Assembly (NCBI GenBank): GCA_019751815.1
Contig: JAIEMW010000004.1
Span: 353,933 to 417,932 of the forward strand
Direction of reading: 5' to 3'
Origin: Cyanobacteriota bacterium
GTDB lineage: Bacteria > Cyanobacteriota > Vampirovibrionia > Vampirovibrionales > Vampirovibrionaceae
DNA: 64,000 bases
Shown here: one piece after another, positions 20,547 through 28,520 of the stretch
Numbering within the stretch: the stretch's first letter is position 1
Layout of the letters: each line of letters begins with the position of its first letter
Position numbers and translations under genes: made by a program
Notes under the pieces: model-generated
The model's input: only the letters and a program-made list of their open reading frames with translations
The model's database searches: none
What the model was told of the DNA's origin: nothing

Positions 20547-20588
20547 AACTCTTTTCTCTTTATATCTTTTTTGGCTCTCTATCTGGGG

Positions 20589-20618
20589 CCTCTGTGAATT
20601 CTGAGGTCCTCTGTGAAT
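20589..20618. repeat. Spaced direct repeat upstream of the MerR-like gene
   Basis: CCTCTGTGAAT occurs at 20589-20599 and 20608-20618 (19-base period). It lies 43-72 bases upstream of the start at 20546 and could be a tandem duplication or a regulator half-site pair. Confidence 0.6.
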
Positions 20619-20697
20619 ATTATAGTGAGTGATGCCAACTGACGGGAAGAGCATCAGACACAGAACGCAATATTTTCAACTGATCTCTATACAACCT

Positions 20698-20751
20698 GTT
20701 TCAATAGAACCAGCAGTTTCAATAGACCCAGCCGTCTCAATAAAACAAGCC
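20698..20751. repeat. Three 18-bp imperfect tandem repeats
   Basis: GTTTCAATAGAACCAGCA, GTTTCAATAGACCCAGCC and GTCTCAATAAAACAAGCC stand head to tail. The third copy also forms the left arm of the terminator at 20734-20781, so repeat and terminator are interlocked. Confidence 0.9.
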
Positions 20752-20781
20752 GTCCCAGGGGGTGAATCATGGGACGGCTTG
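20734..20781 (-). terminator. Terminator for the small membrane protein gene
   Basis: CAAGCCGTCCCA (20746-20757) pairs perfectly with TGGGACGGCTTG (20770-20781). On the minus strand the stem is followed by TTTTATT, a fair T-run, so it likely ends the transcript of the gene at 20829-21017. Confidence 0.8.
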
Positions 20782-20800
20782 TTTGTGTAACCCTAAACGA

Positions 20801-20832
20801 TTTTATAACGTGTTAATTTTATTACGTGTTAA
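20801..20832. repeat. 16-bp near-perfect tandem duplication over a stop codon
   Basis: TTTTATAACGTGTTAA (20801-20816) is followed directly by TTTTATTACGTGTTAA (20817-20832), one mismatch. The second copy contains the stop codon (20829-20831, minus strand) of the small membrane protein gene. Confidence 0.93.
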
Positions 20833-21017
20833 CTCGCAAAAGCAGAGATAGTGGTGACTTTCTCTGAGGAATTTCCATTCATAAACGCTGGCTTGGACAC
20901 TGAAAAGCCAATTTGAATTAAACAAAACAGGATAACTACGGTGAAAACGGTTGGAATCACAACTTCCGTCAGGACGTTGTCCTCTCGTTTTCGGTCTCGG
21001 TTTCGCTCTTCTAACAT
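20829..21017 (-). CDS. Small single-pass membrane protein, unknown
   Basis: A 62-residue protein. A very basic/acidic N-terminus (MLEERNRDRKREDN) is followed by one hydrophobic span (VVIPTVFTVVILFCLIQIGF), then a short Ser/Thr-rich tail. The ATG at 21017 has a GGGGGA ribosome site six bases upstream; a longer frame reaching 21071 lacks one. The topology is probably N-in, C-out. No family is recognised. It is bounded by its own terminator and a repeated sequence at its 3' end, so it is likely a monocistronic gene. Confidence 0.6.
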   Translation of the reverse strand: MLEERNRDRKREDNVLTEVVIPTVFTVVILFCLIQIGFSVSKPAFMNGNSSEKVTTISAFAS

Positions 21018-21260
21018 TGAGGATCCCCCGTTAAACTGTACTCGCTCCCAAATAGGTGGACAATTGGACACAAATCATTGACTAACGTAATTAACGTATA
21101 TGTTACTCCTCTTCTATTAAACAGCATGTTTTCGCCTTTGTAAAGCTCTCTGGTGGGACTTTCGGATTATTTAATAATCCACATCAGTATACTTATCGGC
21201 AGCAAAGGCCTAAAGAAGACAAACAACGGAAAAGTTTAACAAAATGTTACCAGAACCAGC

Positions 21261-22088
21261 CTACCGGTAACCCATCATTTGGTTGAATTCTTTCATCGTT
21301 TGATTGTAATACTGCTGAGCTCCAGGAATTCCGTAAGCTTCTGGGTTTTCAAAAGCCGAAGGTGCAGCCTGGGGAGATTTTGACTGTGAACTTTCAGGAT
21401 TATTTCCCGTAATTTTATCCAGTACCCAACGCCCAGCAATGTATGCTGCAGTGCCAGCAATCCAGCCCACAGGACCTGTCACAGCCATAGCAACAGCCCC
21501 AGCGGCAGCCATACCACCAACAATCCCAATGGCGCTTTTGCCCAGAGATTTTCCAAAGGCCAGAGCCCCGTTAAACAGCCCAGAAATAAATCCATCTGAA
21601 TTTTTATAGGCAGACGCGGCTGCTTTCACTGCAGAACCGCTTGAAAGCAGCAGATCCAAACCAAAGGCGAGGAACGCGGGTCCTTTCACACCTGTTTTGA
21701 CAACTTTGCTGAAGAATTTTCCAACTGAAGTTTTGCCCACCCATTGCCCAGCGCTCTGAAGCGGCTTAGAAATGCCGGTTGGCAATTTTTTCAGCACATT
21801 TTTGGTAAACGGCGATACCGTTTTGCTAAAAAACTGACCCTGATGGATTTGCTCCAGCCCGCCCATCACTTTTTGGCTGACAGGATGCTGCAGGGTTTTT
21901 CTCACCCCTGGCCTACTTAAGAAACCACGGAGCCACTGAGGCAGATTTTTGCCAATCTTCCCTTTGCCAGAGGCCGCAAACACATCACTCAACCCTCGGT
22001 CCAGTCGTGTGGAATATTGTCCAAACATGGATTTATTGGCCGCTTTAACCCCGGTCTGAAACTGGGATGTTTGCCGAACTGATGGCAT
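21261..22088 (-). CDS. Unknown protein with glycine-zipper membrane segment
   Basis: About 275 residues from the ATG at 22088 (GGGGGT lies ~9 bases upstream). ATGs at 22133 and 22241 are alternatives. The N-half is basic and helical with repeated phrases (QWLRGFLSRPGVRKTL, QPVSQK-like, FSKTVSPFTKNVLKKLP). The middle (~160-230) is Ala/Gly-rich and membrane-like, with SAIGIVGGMAAAGAVAMAVTG resembling a glycine zipper. The C-terminus is Pro/Gln-rich and ends in Tyr/Met residues. I recognise no family. It could be a membrane-inserting or secreted protein. Gly-zipper plus basic helices also occur in the protein at 39856-40545. Confidence 0.55.
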   Translation of the reverse strand: MPSVRQTSQFQTGVKAANKSMFGQYSTRLDRGLSDVFAASGKGKIGKNLPQWLRGFLSRPGVRKTLQHPVSQKVMGGLEQIHQGQFFSKTVSPFTKNVLKKLPTGISKPLQSAGQWVGKTSVGKFFSKVVKTGVKGPAFLAFGLDLLLSSGSAVKAAASAYKNSDGFISGLFNGALAFGKSLGKSAIGIVGGMAAAGAVAMAVTGPVGWIAGTAAYIAGRWVLDKITGNNPESSQSKSPQAAPSAFENPEAYGIPGAQQYYNQTMKEFNQMMGYR

Positions 22089-22378
22089 AAACCGTAACCC
22101 CCGTGTCGAAATATTTCCCCTTGCTCGTGTCATGTGGATAAAAACAAGAATGTCATTTTTTGTGCTAATGCTGTCGCAGAAGGGTTTCCAAAACACACCT
22201 TTTTTCAAACAGGTTAAGGCTTTCGAGACCCACTCATTCAAAATACACCAAATAGTGTATACAGAGATTTGAGCAGACGACGATACCCCTTATGTGAGAC
22301 AGAAAAACAAACTGACTCACCCGCAATACCTTGATTTAACTCCCATCCCACCTCTCTCTCTTTCCCTGATGAACCACC

Positions 22379-22410
22379 GGTGCTGATCCCTCAGCACCTT
22401 TTTCTTTTTT
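22379..22410 (+). terminator. Plus-strand terminator with no obvious upstream gene
   Basis: GGTGCTGA-TCCC-TCAGCACC followed by TTTTTCTTTTTT is a textbook intrinsic terminator. No plus-strand gene ends within 3.8 kb upstream, so it may end a short RNA from 22242-22378 or act as an attenuator for the operon beginning at 22466. Confidence 0.88.
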
Positions 22411-22465
22411 GGGCCTTTTTTATTCAGGTGAACCTGTCTTGCTTTTCTGCTACAGTAGCCCCGTC

Positions 22466-22696
22466 ATGCTGTTTATCATTTTAATGCTACTGTTGTGGGC
22501 TTTGATGGCTTTTCAGGTCTCCATTGATCGCTTTGGATGGCTCTGGCTGGTTGGGTTTGCCTGGTTTTTTGGCTTTTTAGATTCTCGCATGATGCTGCGC
22601 TGGGACAAGCAGGAGAGCAGATTACCCCGAGATATGGACCCAAACAACCCACAGGATCTGGGTTTTAACCAAGAACTTTTTGAAGAATCACACTAA
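22466..22696 (+). CDS. Small membrane protein, first gene of the glycolate operon
   Basis: About 76 residues from the ATG at 22466; a TTG at 22409 would add 19 but starts inside the terminator T-run. Two hydrophobic spans are visible (MLFIILMLLLWALMAFQV and WLWLVGFAWFFGFLDS), then a charged tail (RWDKQESRLPRDMDP) on the cytoplasmic side. No family is recognised. It is 22 bases upstream of the tautomerase gene and likely co-transcribed with glcDEF. The weak ribosome site keeps confidence moderate. Confidence 0.5.
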   Translation: MLFIILMLLLWALMAFQVSIDRFGWLWLVGFAWFFGFLDSRMMLRWDKQESRLPRDMDPNNPQDLGFNQELFEESH

Positions 22697-22718
22697 AGAA
22701 AAAAGGACGTTTTTGGCC

Positions 22719-22937
22719 ATGCCCTATGTGAATGTACAAATCCTTAAAGGCAATGTCACCCGAGAGCAAAAAGCCCAACTCGTCGAAGAAATCACCGGCA
22801 CACTGGTCCGTGTTTTAAATAAAAAGCCGGAAAAGACCCACATTGTGATTCAAGAGATTGATCCGGATAACTGGGGCTTCAGCGGACAGTTAACTTCTGC
22901 TTACCAGGCTTCGGACCACCCAGTTTCTGGCAACTAA
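22719..22937 (+). CDS. 4-oxalocrotonate tautomerase family protein
   Basis: A 72-residue protein of the tautomerase superfamily, whose members use an N-terminal proline as general base for keto-enol tautomerisation or related chemistry. The start at 22719 exposes Pro after Met (MPYVNVQILKG). A frame beginning at 22680 would bury it and is rejected. The rest fits the family: TREQKAQLVEEIT, VRVLNKKPEKTHIVIQEI, NWGFSG. The size is typical of a small homohexameric 4-OT. It lies six bases before glcD. The substrate is unknown. Confidence 0.85.
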   Translation: MPYVNVQILKGNVTREQKAQLVEEITGTLVRVLNKKPEKTHIVIQEIDPDNWGFSGQLTSAYQASDHPVSGN

Positions 22938-22942
22938 TTTCT

Positions 22943-24406
22943 ATGGATGTTCTCGAAGAGGCCATACTAGAACAATTTCGTACTGCGGTTGGTGAGCGTT
23001 TTGTCCTCAGTAGTCCTGAAGAGCGGCTGGTCTACGATTGCGATGGCTGTGTCCTGCTAAAAGCAATTCCTCAGGCTATCGTACTACCAAAAACAACTGA
23101 AGAGGTTTCTGCGGTAGTAAAGATATGCCATACGCACAACATTCCCTTTGTCGCTCGGGGTGCTGGCACGGGTTTGTCTGGCGGCGCACTGGCAACCGAA
23201 GGCGGCATTATTATTGCGCTTAACCGCATGGATGCCATTATTGAGATTGATCCCGTTTCCAGAACCGCTACAGTAGAAGTGGGTGTGGTGAATGCCTGGT
23301 TGAATCGAGAGGCACGTCCATACGGTCTGTTTTATGCCCCAGATCCTTCTAGTCAATCGGCATGTACTCTGGGCGGTAATATTGCAGAAAACGCGGGGGG
23401 GATTCATTGCCTAAAATACGGGGTCACCGTGGATCATATTTTGGGTCTAGAATTAGTCTTGCCCGATGGTGACGTTCTTTGGGTAGGCAGTCAAACCCGC
23501 CGAATCGATGGATTAAACTTCTTGGGGACCATCGTTGGATCTGAAGGCACCTTTGGGATTGTTACTCGGGCAGTGGTACAACTATTGCCCATACCCGTGC
23601 ATATACACACCATGTTATTGGCCTTTGATGACACAGCCGCTGCGTGTCGCTGTATTTCAGCAATCATACAGAGAGGCATTATCCCAGCAGCGCTAGAATT
23701 TATGGATGCGTTTACCGTTAATGCTGTGAATCAGGCTTTTTCTGTGGGCTTTCCAGACTCAGCCGAAGCGGTGTTACTGATTGAGCTTGACGATAAAACC
23801 TCATTGGGGCTTGAAACGTCCTTAGAGGAGTTACTGTCTGTAGTCGCTCCCTTTAAACCCAGCCAAACACAACACGCCAAAACGGAAGAAGAACGTGTTC
23901 AGTTGTGGAAGGCCCGCAAAGGCGCCGTGGCCGCTTACGGCAGGTATCTTCCCGCTTTTTATCTCCACGACTGCGTGATTCCAAGACGGCATTTGGCTAC
24001 TGTTCTGGCGCAAATTATCGCCATCGGGCAAAGACACGATGTGCTTATCGGCAATGTGTTTCATGCCGGAGACGGCAATCTTCACCCCAATATTCTCTTT
24101 GACCCAGACAATCAGGCAATGATGACTCGAGTATTAAAAGCCGGTGAAGAGATTTTAGACGCTTGTCTAACTGTTGGAGGGGTCCTCAGCGGTGAGCATG
24201 GGATAGGCATTGAGAAATCTGCCTATATGAGCCGACTGTTTACACCTGAAGATTTGGCCCGGATGGCCGGACTAAAACGTTTATTCGATCCCAAAAATCT
24301 GGCCAACCCAGAAAAAATATTGCCTCACCGCTCTAGTTGTGGGGAAAATAACACTGCAACCAGTATCTCACACCCTTTATTCACTCAACACGGCGCCTGG
24401 ATATAA
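22943..24406 (+). CDS. glcD: Glycolate oxidase FAD subunit GlcD
   Basis: This is the catalytic flavoprotein subunit that oxidises glycolate (or another 2-hydroxy acid) to glyoxylate. The 487-residue protein has the PCMH FAD-binding motif VARGAGTGLSGGALATEGGIIIALNRM near 71-97. GxNIAENAGGIHCLKYG and DGDVLWVGSQT follow near 155-190. The C-terminal FAD-oxidase domain has NVFHAGDGNLHPNILFD and GGVLSGEHGIGIEK (conserved His residues). It forms an operon with glcE (68-base overlap) and glcF. D-lactate dehydrogenase of the same family is an alternative, but the three-gene order fits glcDEF. Confidence 0.92.
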   Translation: MDVLEEAILEQFRTAVGERFVLSSPEERLVYDCDGCVLLKAIPQAIVLPKTTEEVSAVVKICHTHNIPFVARGAGTGLSGGALATEGGIIIALNRMDAIIEIDPVSRTATVEVGVVNAWLNREARPYGLFYAPDPSSQSACTLGGNIAENAGGIHCLKYGVTVDHILGLELVLPDGDVLWVGSQTRRIDGLNFLGTIVGSEGTFGIVTRAVVQLLPIPVHIHTMLLAFDDTAAACRCISAIIQRGIIPAALEFMDAFTVNAVNQAFSVGFPDSAEAVLLIELDDKTSLGLETSLEELLSVVAPFKPSQTQHAKTEEERVQLWKARKGAVAAYGRYLPAFYLHDCVIPRRHLATVLAQIIAIGQRHDVLIGNVFHAGDGNLHPNILFDPDNQAMMTRVLKAGEEILDACLTVGGVLSGEHGIGIEKSAYMSRLFTPEDLARMAGLKRLFDPKNLANPEKILPHRSSCGENNTATSISHPLFTQHGAWI

Positions 24407-25751
24407 AACCAACTTGAGCAATACAAACTTGAATAAGTCAGACCCAAATCGGCCACCAATCAATACGGAAGGCCCTGATTTTTCACAGGCGGTTGCCATG
24501 CTGCAGCAGTCTCTTGGAGCCTCTCTGACTACTTCTGGTGGCAAAAAGAACCACTATACATTGCAACCGCATACATTGGAGTCCTTACAGAACTGTGTTT
24601 CCTTTTGCCATAACAACCACCTGCCACTGCAAGTTGGCGACTTACCGCTGAGTAGCCTCTATTTTTCAGAAAAACCCAGACTGATTCTTGACGTATCCTC
24701 TTTTAATGCGGTCCATCACTTCCCCGTAGACGATCTTCTGATTACCGTCGATACCGGCATGACAGCCCTCGAACTCCAGAAAGAATGTGAAGCACAGAAT
24801 TTACAATATCCACTGTGGTTTCCAGACAATTGGACACAGATGGATATCTTGCTCAGTGATCAACCCAGTTTAGAAACAGGTTTTTTAGGCTACCCAAGAG
24901 ATACAGTGACTGCAACAGAGTGGCTCAGCCCTGATGGGGGAATATCACACTACGGAGGAGAGGTCGTTAAAAACGTCAGTGGGTATGATCTCAACAAGTG
25001 TATTCTGGGAAGTCACTATCAACTCGGGTTAATCACGAGAGCCACACTAAAGTTAGCCGTTCCACCGGAAGCTGAGCATCATTATTGGTTAGAAATATCG
25101 AGTTTGGAAGAGGGGTACGGGTACTATCAGTCTCTGAGCCACGCTGACAAATCCGAAGGAACAACCCCGTTCTCTTTAAAACGATGTGAGCTGTTATTTC
25201 GGAATTCACATAGTTCCCCTGGAACGAACGGTCTGTTTTTTACCCTGTCAGACAGTCTCGATTCTTTGGAAGTGCAAGCAAAACGATTACCGGGTGATGT
25301 CCTGAAGCTCTCCAAAGCCTCTGCTCGAAAATGGATGAACACCCTGATGAAACAGAGCAGTCCGATTCGCCGAGGAGAAAACCCGCTGAGTAAAACACAC
25401 GAACTGACAATGACCCTAGAAGTCTGTCTACCCCCATTGAAAGTATTTAAGTGGCTTCATTCTATTGTGAATCGTCCTGAAATAAAGCCCTTTGGTCTCC
25501 AATGGCGGATGGCCGCCGGGCTCATTTACTTTCACCTGTCCTGTCTAGAAGATCTCTCCTCCTTCCCCTTTTGGTTTGAGCAGAAGGAAGCGCTATACAA
25601 GCACTGGGGGGGGACACTTCGGATGATTCAAGCCCCTGATTCACAAGGACAGCTCATGTCTGAACTCAATCAAGCTCCCCATCCATTAACCCGTCAGTTA
25701 ATGCAACAATGGGTGAAAACGATCGATCCCCATCAGATTTTTACTGGATAG
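24339..25751 (+). CDS. glcE: Glycolate oxidase FAD-binding subunit GlcE
   Basis: This is the accessory FAD-domain subunit of the glycolate oxidase complex. The 470-residue frame is more divergent than glcD. It keeps the PCMH outline: LILDVSSFNAVHHFPVDDLLITVDTGMT, TATEWLSPDGG, and GGEVVKNVSGYDLNKCILGSHYQLGLITRATLKL, the usual VKNVAGYDL-type GlcE motif. The length is above the ~350 of E. coli GlcE, with an N-terminal extension. The GTG start at 24339 lies inside glcD, so the true start could be further in. The stop codon lies in a near-tandem 16-17 bp duplication. Confidence 0.82.
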   Translation: MGKITLQPVSHTLYSLNTAPGYKTNLSNTNLNKSDPNRPPINTEGPDFSQAVAMLQQSLGASLTTSGGKKNHYTLQPHTLESLQNCVSFCHNNHLPLQVGDLPLSSLYFSEKPRLILDVSSFNAVHHFPVDDLLITVDTGMTALELQKECEAQNLQYPLWFPDNWTQMDILLSDQPSLETGFLGYPRDTVTATEWLSPDGGISHYGGEVVKNVSGYDLNKCILGSHYQLGLITRATLKLAVPPEAEHHYWLEISSLEEGYGYYQSLSHADKSEGTTPFSLKRCELLFRNSHSSPGTNGLFFTLSDSLDSLEVQAKRLPGDVLKLSKASARKWMNTLMKQSSPIRRGENPLSKTHELTMTLEVCLPPLKVFKWLHSIVNRPEIKPFGLQWRMAAGLIYFHLSCLEDLSSFPFWFEQKEALYKHWGGTLRMIQAPDSQGQLMSELNQAPHPLTRQLMQQWVKTIDPHQIFTG

Positions 25752-25776
25752 GATTTTTGCTGGCGTAGGATTTTTG
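25744..25776. repeat. Near-tandem duplication over the glcE stop codon
   Basis: CTGGATAGGATTTTTG (25744-25759) and CTGGCGTAGGATTTTTG (25760-25776) are head to tail, differing by one substitution and one inserted base. The first contains the TAG stop of glcE. The second ends five bases before the glcF ATG. Confidence 0.9.
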
Positions 25777-25780
25777 TTTA

Positions 25781-27133
25781 ATGACGACGGACATCAACGC
25801 GGAAAATTTAGCAGACAGTCCATTTGACTTACTGAAAGCCTGTATCCACTGCGGGATGTGCCTTAGTACCTGCCCTACGTATCGAGTTACAGGCTCTGAA
25901 GCGGAATCCCCTCGGGGACGGCTTTATCTGATGAAACACCTAGACATGAAACACCGAGGTGCTGAGAGTGGGACTCAAACAAATGAACGGATCACCTCTG
26001 CAACAGGGATTCTGCCCCATTTAGATAACTGTCTTGGTTGTCTATCGTGTGAAACGGCTTGCCCTTCTGGCGTACAGTACGGTGAACTCCTGTTTAAAAC
26101 CAGGAAAGACTGGGTCAGCCACCCACGAACATTTTGGTATCCCCTCCAACGCTGGGTGAAGCAACTCATTTTTTCTCACGTGCTAACCCACCGGAAATGG
26201 CTGGTCTCTGGTCGTCATTTCTATAAGCTTTTGCAGCGTTTTGGCGTATTTTCCTGGCTAAAACGCCTCACCTGGGCGAGATCGCTACCATGGGTAGGTC
26301 CTGCACTGGCTTTGGCTCCAGTGATCCCACACCGCTACAAACCGCTTCATCCAGGACTTTCCTTTGGCAATACCAGCGGAGAGCGTGTGGCATTGATGCT
26401 TGGCTGTGTGATGGATGCTGTTTACAACCACGTCCATTGGGCAACCATTCAGGTTTTGGTGGAAAATGGCTATTATGTCTATATTCCAGAGCAAACCTGT
26501 TGCGGGGCTTTGGCACATCATGCAGGAGAGGAGGCAATTGCCCGCGATCTCGCGCAACAAAATTTGGTGAGTATCCTCCACAGCAACCCGGATTGGATTG
26601 TGCTCAATTCCGCTGGCTGCGGCTCGACGATGAAAGAAATATCCAAACAGTTTGCCGGAGATACGGTTTTTGAAGAAAAAGCAAAGCATTTTTCAGAAAA
26701 AGTCGTGGATATTATGGTTCTGCTGACAAAAAAGCCATTACGCCCGATGAAAAAGCGCCTTTCAATGACTGTGGTCTATCATGCGGCCTGCCATCTCCAA
26801 CATGCTCAAAAGGTTCGACTCGAACCCGAAGCAGTGCTTCGGCAAATTCCAGGAATCGACCTGATCCCCTTGTCCGAACCTGAACTCTGCTGTGGTAGTG
26901 CGGGGATTTATAATCTGGAACACCCCGAAATCAGTGCTGACATCATGGCACTCAAACGGCTGGATATTATAAAAACTCAGGCTGACGTGCTTGTCAGTGG
27001 AAATCCCGGATGCTTATTGCAATTTGCTGCTGGATTAAGGCCCCAAACAACAGAAGAGAAACCAATAGCCATCTTGCACCCAATAGAGCTTTTGGCTGAA
27101 GCCTATGGTTACCGAGGATACTTACCACAATGA
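25781..27133 (+). CDS. glcF: Glycolate oxidase iron-sulfur subunit GlcF
   Basis: GlcF carries electrons from the flavin subunits toward the respiratory chain. The 450-residue protein has two [4Fe-4S] clusters (HCGMCLSTCPTYR near 23-35 and NCLGCLSCETACPSG near 84-98). Two CCG domains follow (TCCGALAHHAGE near 245 and ELCCGSAGIYNLEHPE near 368), as in GlcF and other membrane-associated Fe-S oxidoreductases. Hydrophobic stretches near 125-180 may contact the membrane. Its last bases overlap the next gene's start (ATGA), so the two are translationally coupled. Confidence 0.92.
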   Translation: MTTDINAENLADSPFDLLKACIHCGMCLSTCPTYRVTGSEAESPRGRLYLMKHLDMKHRGAESGTQTNERITSATGILPHLDNCLGCLSCETACPSGVQYGELLFKTRKDWVSHPRTFWYPLQRWVKQLIFSHVLTHRKWLVSGRHFYKLLQRFGVFSWLKRLTWARSLPWVGPALALAPVIPHRYKPLHPGLSFGNTSGERVALMLGCVMDAVYNHVHWATIQVLVENGYYVYIPEQTCCGALAHHAGEEAIARDLAQQNLVSILHSNPDWIVLNSAGCGSTMKEISKQFAGDTVFEEKAKHFSEKVVDIMVLLTKKPLRPMKKRLSMTVVYHAACHLQHAQKVRLEPEAVLRQIPGIDLIPLSEPELCCGSAGIYNLEHPEISADIMALKRLDIIKTQADVLVSGNPGCLLQFAAGLRPQTTEEKPIAILHPIELLAEAYGYRGYLPQ

Positions 27134-27504
27134 AACCCGGTCTGAAAATAGGAGCGATACAACGCTGGAAAACCATTGTGGATGAAACCATGATGGCCCG
27201 GTTTCACGACGGGTTGGTGCACCCACTCTACGGCACTTCAACCGCGGTGCAGCATATGGAATGGGTGTCTCGACAGCATATTTTGCCTTATTTAGAACCA
27301 GGCGAAGAGGGCATGGGCAGCGAAGTCTGGATTCAGCACAAGGCGTCTGCGGCGATAGGGACGACCATTGAAATTACGGCCGAGGTATCTGAAATCACCC
27401 CGAAGTTTATCCGTTGTGAAACTACCATTGTGGCTCTGGAAAGCGGGCTATTGTTGGCAACGGGCTTTGTTGTGCAAGCGTTGGTTCGACGCAAGTTACC
27501 TTAA
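27130..27504 (+). CDS. Hotdog-fold thioesterase (FlK-like)
   Basis: A 124-residue single hotdog domain. The pattern HPLYGTSTAVQHMEW, then EEGMGSEVWIQHKASAAIGTTIEITAEVSEI and ALESGLLLATGFVVQALVRR follows the fluoroacetyl-CoA thioesterase-like group, including the conserved His and the small-residue turn before the G-T segment. It likely hydrolyses a short acyl-CoA thioester. It overlaps glcF by four bases, so it belongs to the glycolate operon; hydrolysis of glycolyl-CoA or a similar ester would fit but is inference. Confidence 0.8.
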   Translation: MKPGLKIGAIQRWKTIVDETMMARFHDGLVHPLYGTSTAVQHMEWVSRQHILPYLEPGEEGMGSEVWIQHKASAAIGTTIEITAEVSEITPKFIRCETTIVALESGLLLATGFVVQALVRRKLP

Positions 27505-27777
27505 ATCCAGTTTGCCTTAAGAAAAACCAGTCTTATTTGTAACAAAATATTACAGATTTCCACTCTCACTAGCACAAGTCATGAAAAAAAACCGTTTATG
27601 CTCGTGGTGAGGTTGTGCGTTTTTGAGCGCCAGATTGAGTCAAGTAAAGTCGTTCTATTTAGTTCTATATATCTCTATTTACCGCCAATTTTTACGTTGA
27701 GAAGTGCTGGGAAAATCAAAATATTAGTCCGTTCAATAAATCAACACTGATTTAGTTAGTGTGGGGAAAGTAAGCGT
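27505..27777. other. Intergenic region after the glycolate operon
   Basis: This spacer holds no gene I can support. Three 10-bp imperfect repeats stand head to tail at 27653-27682 (TTCTATTTAG, TTCTATATAT, CTCTATTTAC). The end of the thioesterase gene shows a degraded near-repeat (AGTTACCTTAA then AGTTTGCCTTAA). ACACT-N8-AGTGT just before 27778 may form a hairpin in the leader of the next gene. Confidence 0.6.
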
Positions 27778-28395
27778 ATGAGTATTCGTTCTATCGGCAC
27801 GTTTCGTGCTGCGTTTGGTTCATTGCCGTCTCAGGTCCACTTTGGGGCCTTGTCATCTAACGATAAAAGCCGCGTGTTTAATCGGTTACTGGGGACGATG
27901 GAGCATCCAGGTAAATTGCTGAGCTTGTTGGAGGAACGGGCCAAGCAAGTTGAAGCCCTGGAGAATCCCTTTGGCTTTAAAAAACGGATATCACGCTCTG
28001 ATGTAGAAGAGCAAGCCATTCAGCAGGCCAAAAAAGAACTCTCTATGACAGAAGAGCGAGTGATGGATATGGCCGCCCACCAATGGCCGGCTGATGTCAC
28101 CGCTCAGGTCCTGTTTGCTTTGATGGATGAAAGCCAGATGCCGACGTATCAGGCACCCAGCGTGCTGGTGAAAACCTTAGAAAAATATGCCGATGCTGCG
28201 AAATCCAGCAATAGCGATTCCGGGACAGGCGCCAAGAAAAAACAACTGGTCACCGTCTCGCCTGAGGTATTGCAGCAAGTGCTTGCTGCGGCTGGCAGGC
28301 CCTCAGGCGTTGAGCAAAGACAGTTGGTACCAGCCTTTGCAGGGACTCCAAAGTCTAAGAATTCTCATCAAAACAAGTTTATTCACTATGCCTAA
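27778..28395 (+). CDS. Unknown soluble protein
   Basis: A 205-residue protein with no recognised family. The N-terminus is mixed (FGSLPSQVHFGALS). The middle (~35-125) is charged and helical (HPGKLLSLLEERAKQVEALENPFG, EEQAIQQAKKELSMTEERVMDMAA, VTAQVLFALMDESQ), and the C-terminal third is low-complexity Ser/Lys/Gln. No signal peptide or membrane span is seen. GGGGAAAG precedes the ATG. It lies between the glycolate operon and the CoA-ester cluster and ends at a clear terminator, so it appears to be a separate transcript. Confidence 0.6.
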   Translation: MSIRSIGTFRAAFGSLPSQVHFGALSSNDKSRVFNRLLGTMEHPGKLLSLLEERAKQVEALENPFGFKKRISRSDVEEQAIQQAKKELSMTEERVMDMAAHQWPADVTAQVLFALMDESQMPTYQAPSVLVKTLEKYADAAKSSNSDSGTGAKKKQLVTVSPEVLQQVLAAAGRPSGVEQRQLVPAFAGTPKSKNSHQNKFIHYA

Positions 28396-28426
28396 TTTTT
28401 ATAACTAGCTGCCATAACATACCTGA

Positions 28427-28459
28427 TTGCCGGTTCTGAGGGGGACCGGCATTTTATTT
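28427..28459 (+). terminator. Intrinsic terminator before the CoA-ester cluster
   Basis: TGCCGGT (28428-28434) pairs with ACCGGCA (28445-28451), followed by TTTTATTTT. It ends the unknown gene at 27778-28395 and insulates the cluster that begins at 28521. Confidence 0.85.
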
Positions 28460-28520
28460 TGCAAGATCTTTATGGCAAAATAGGCGGGTTGATTTACCTT
28501 TTTTAAAGGAGTATCTGACG

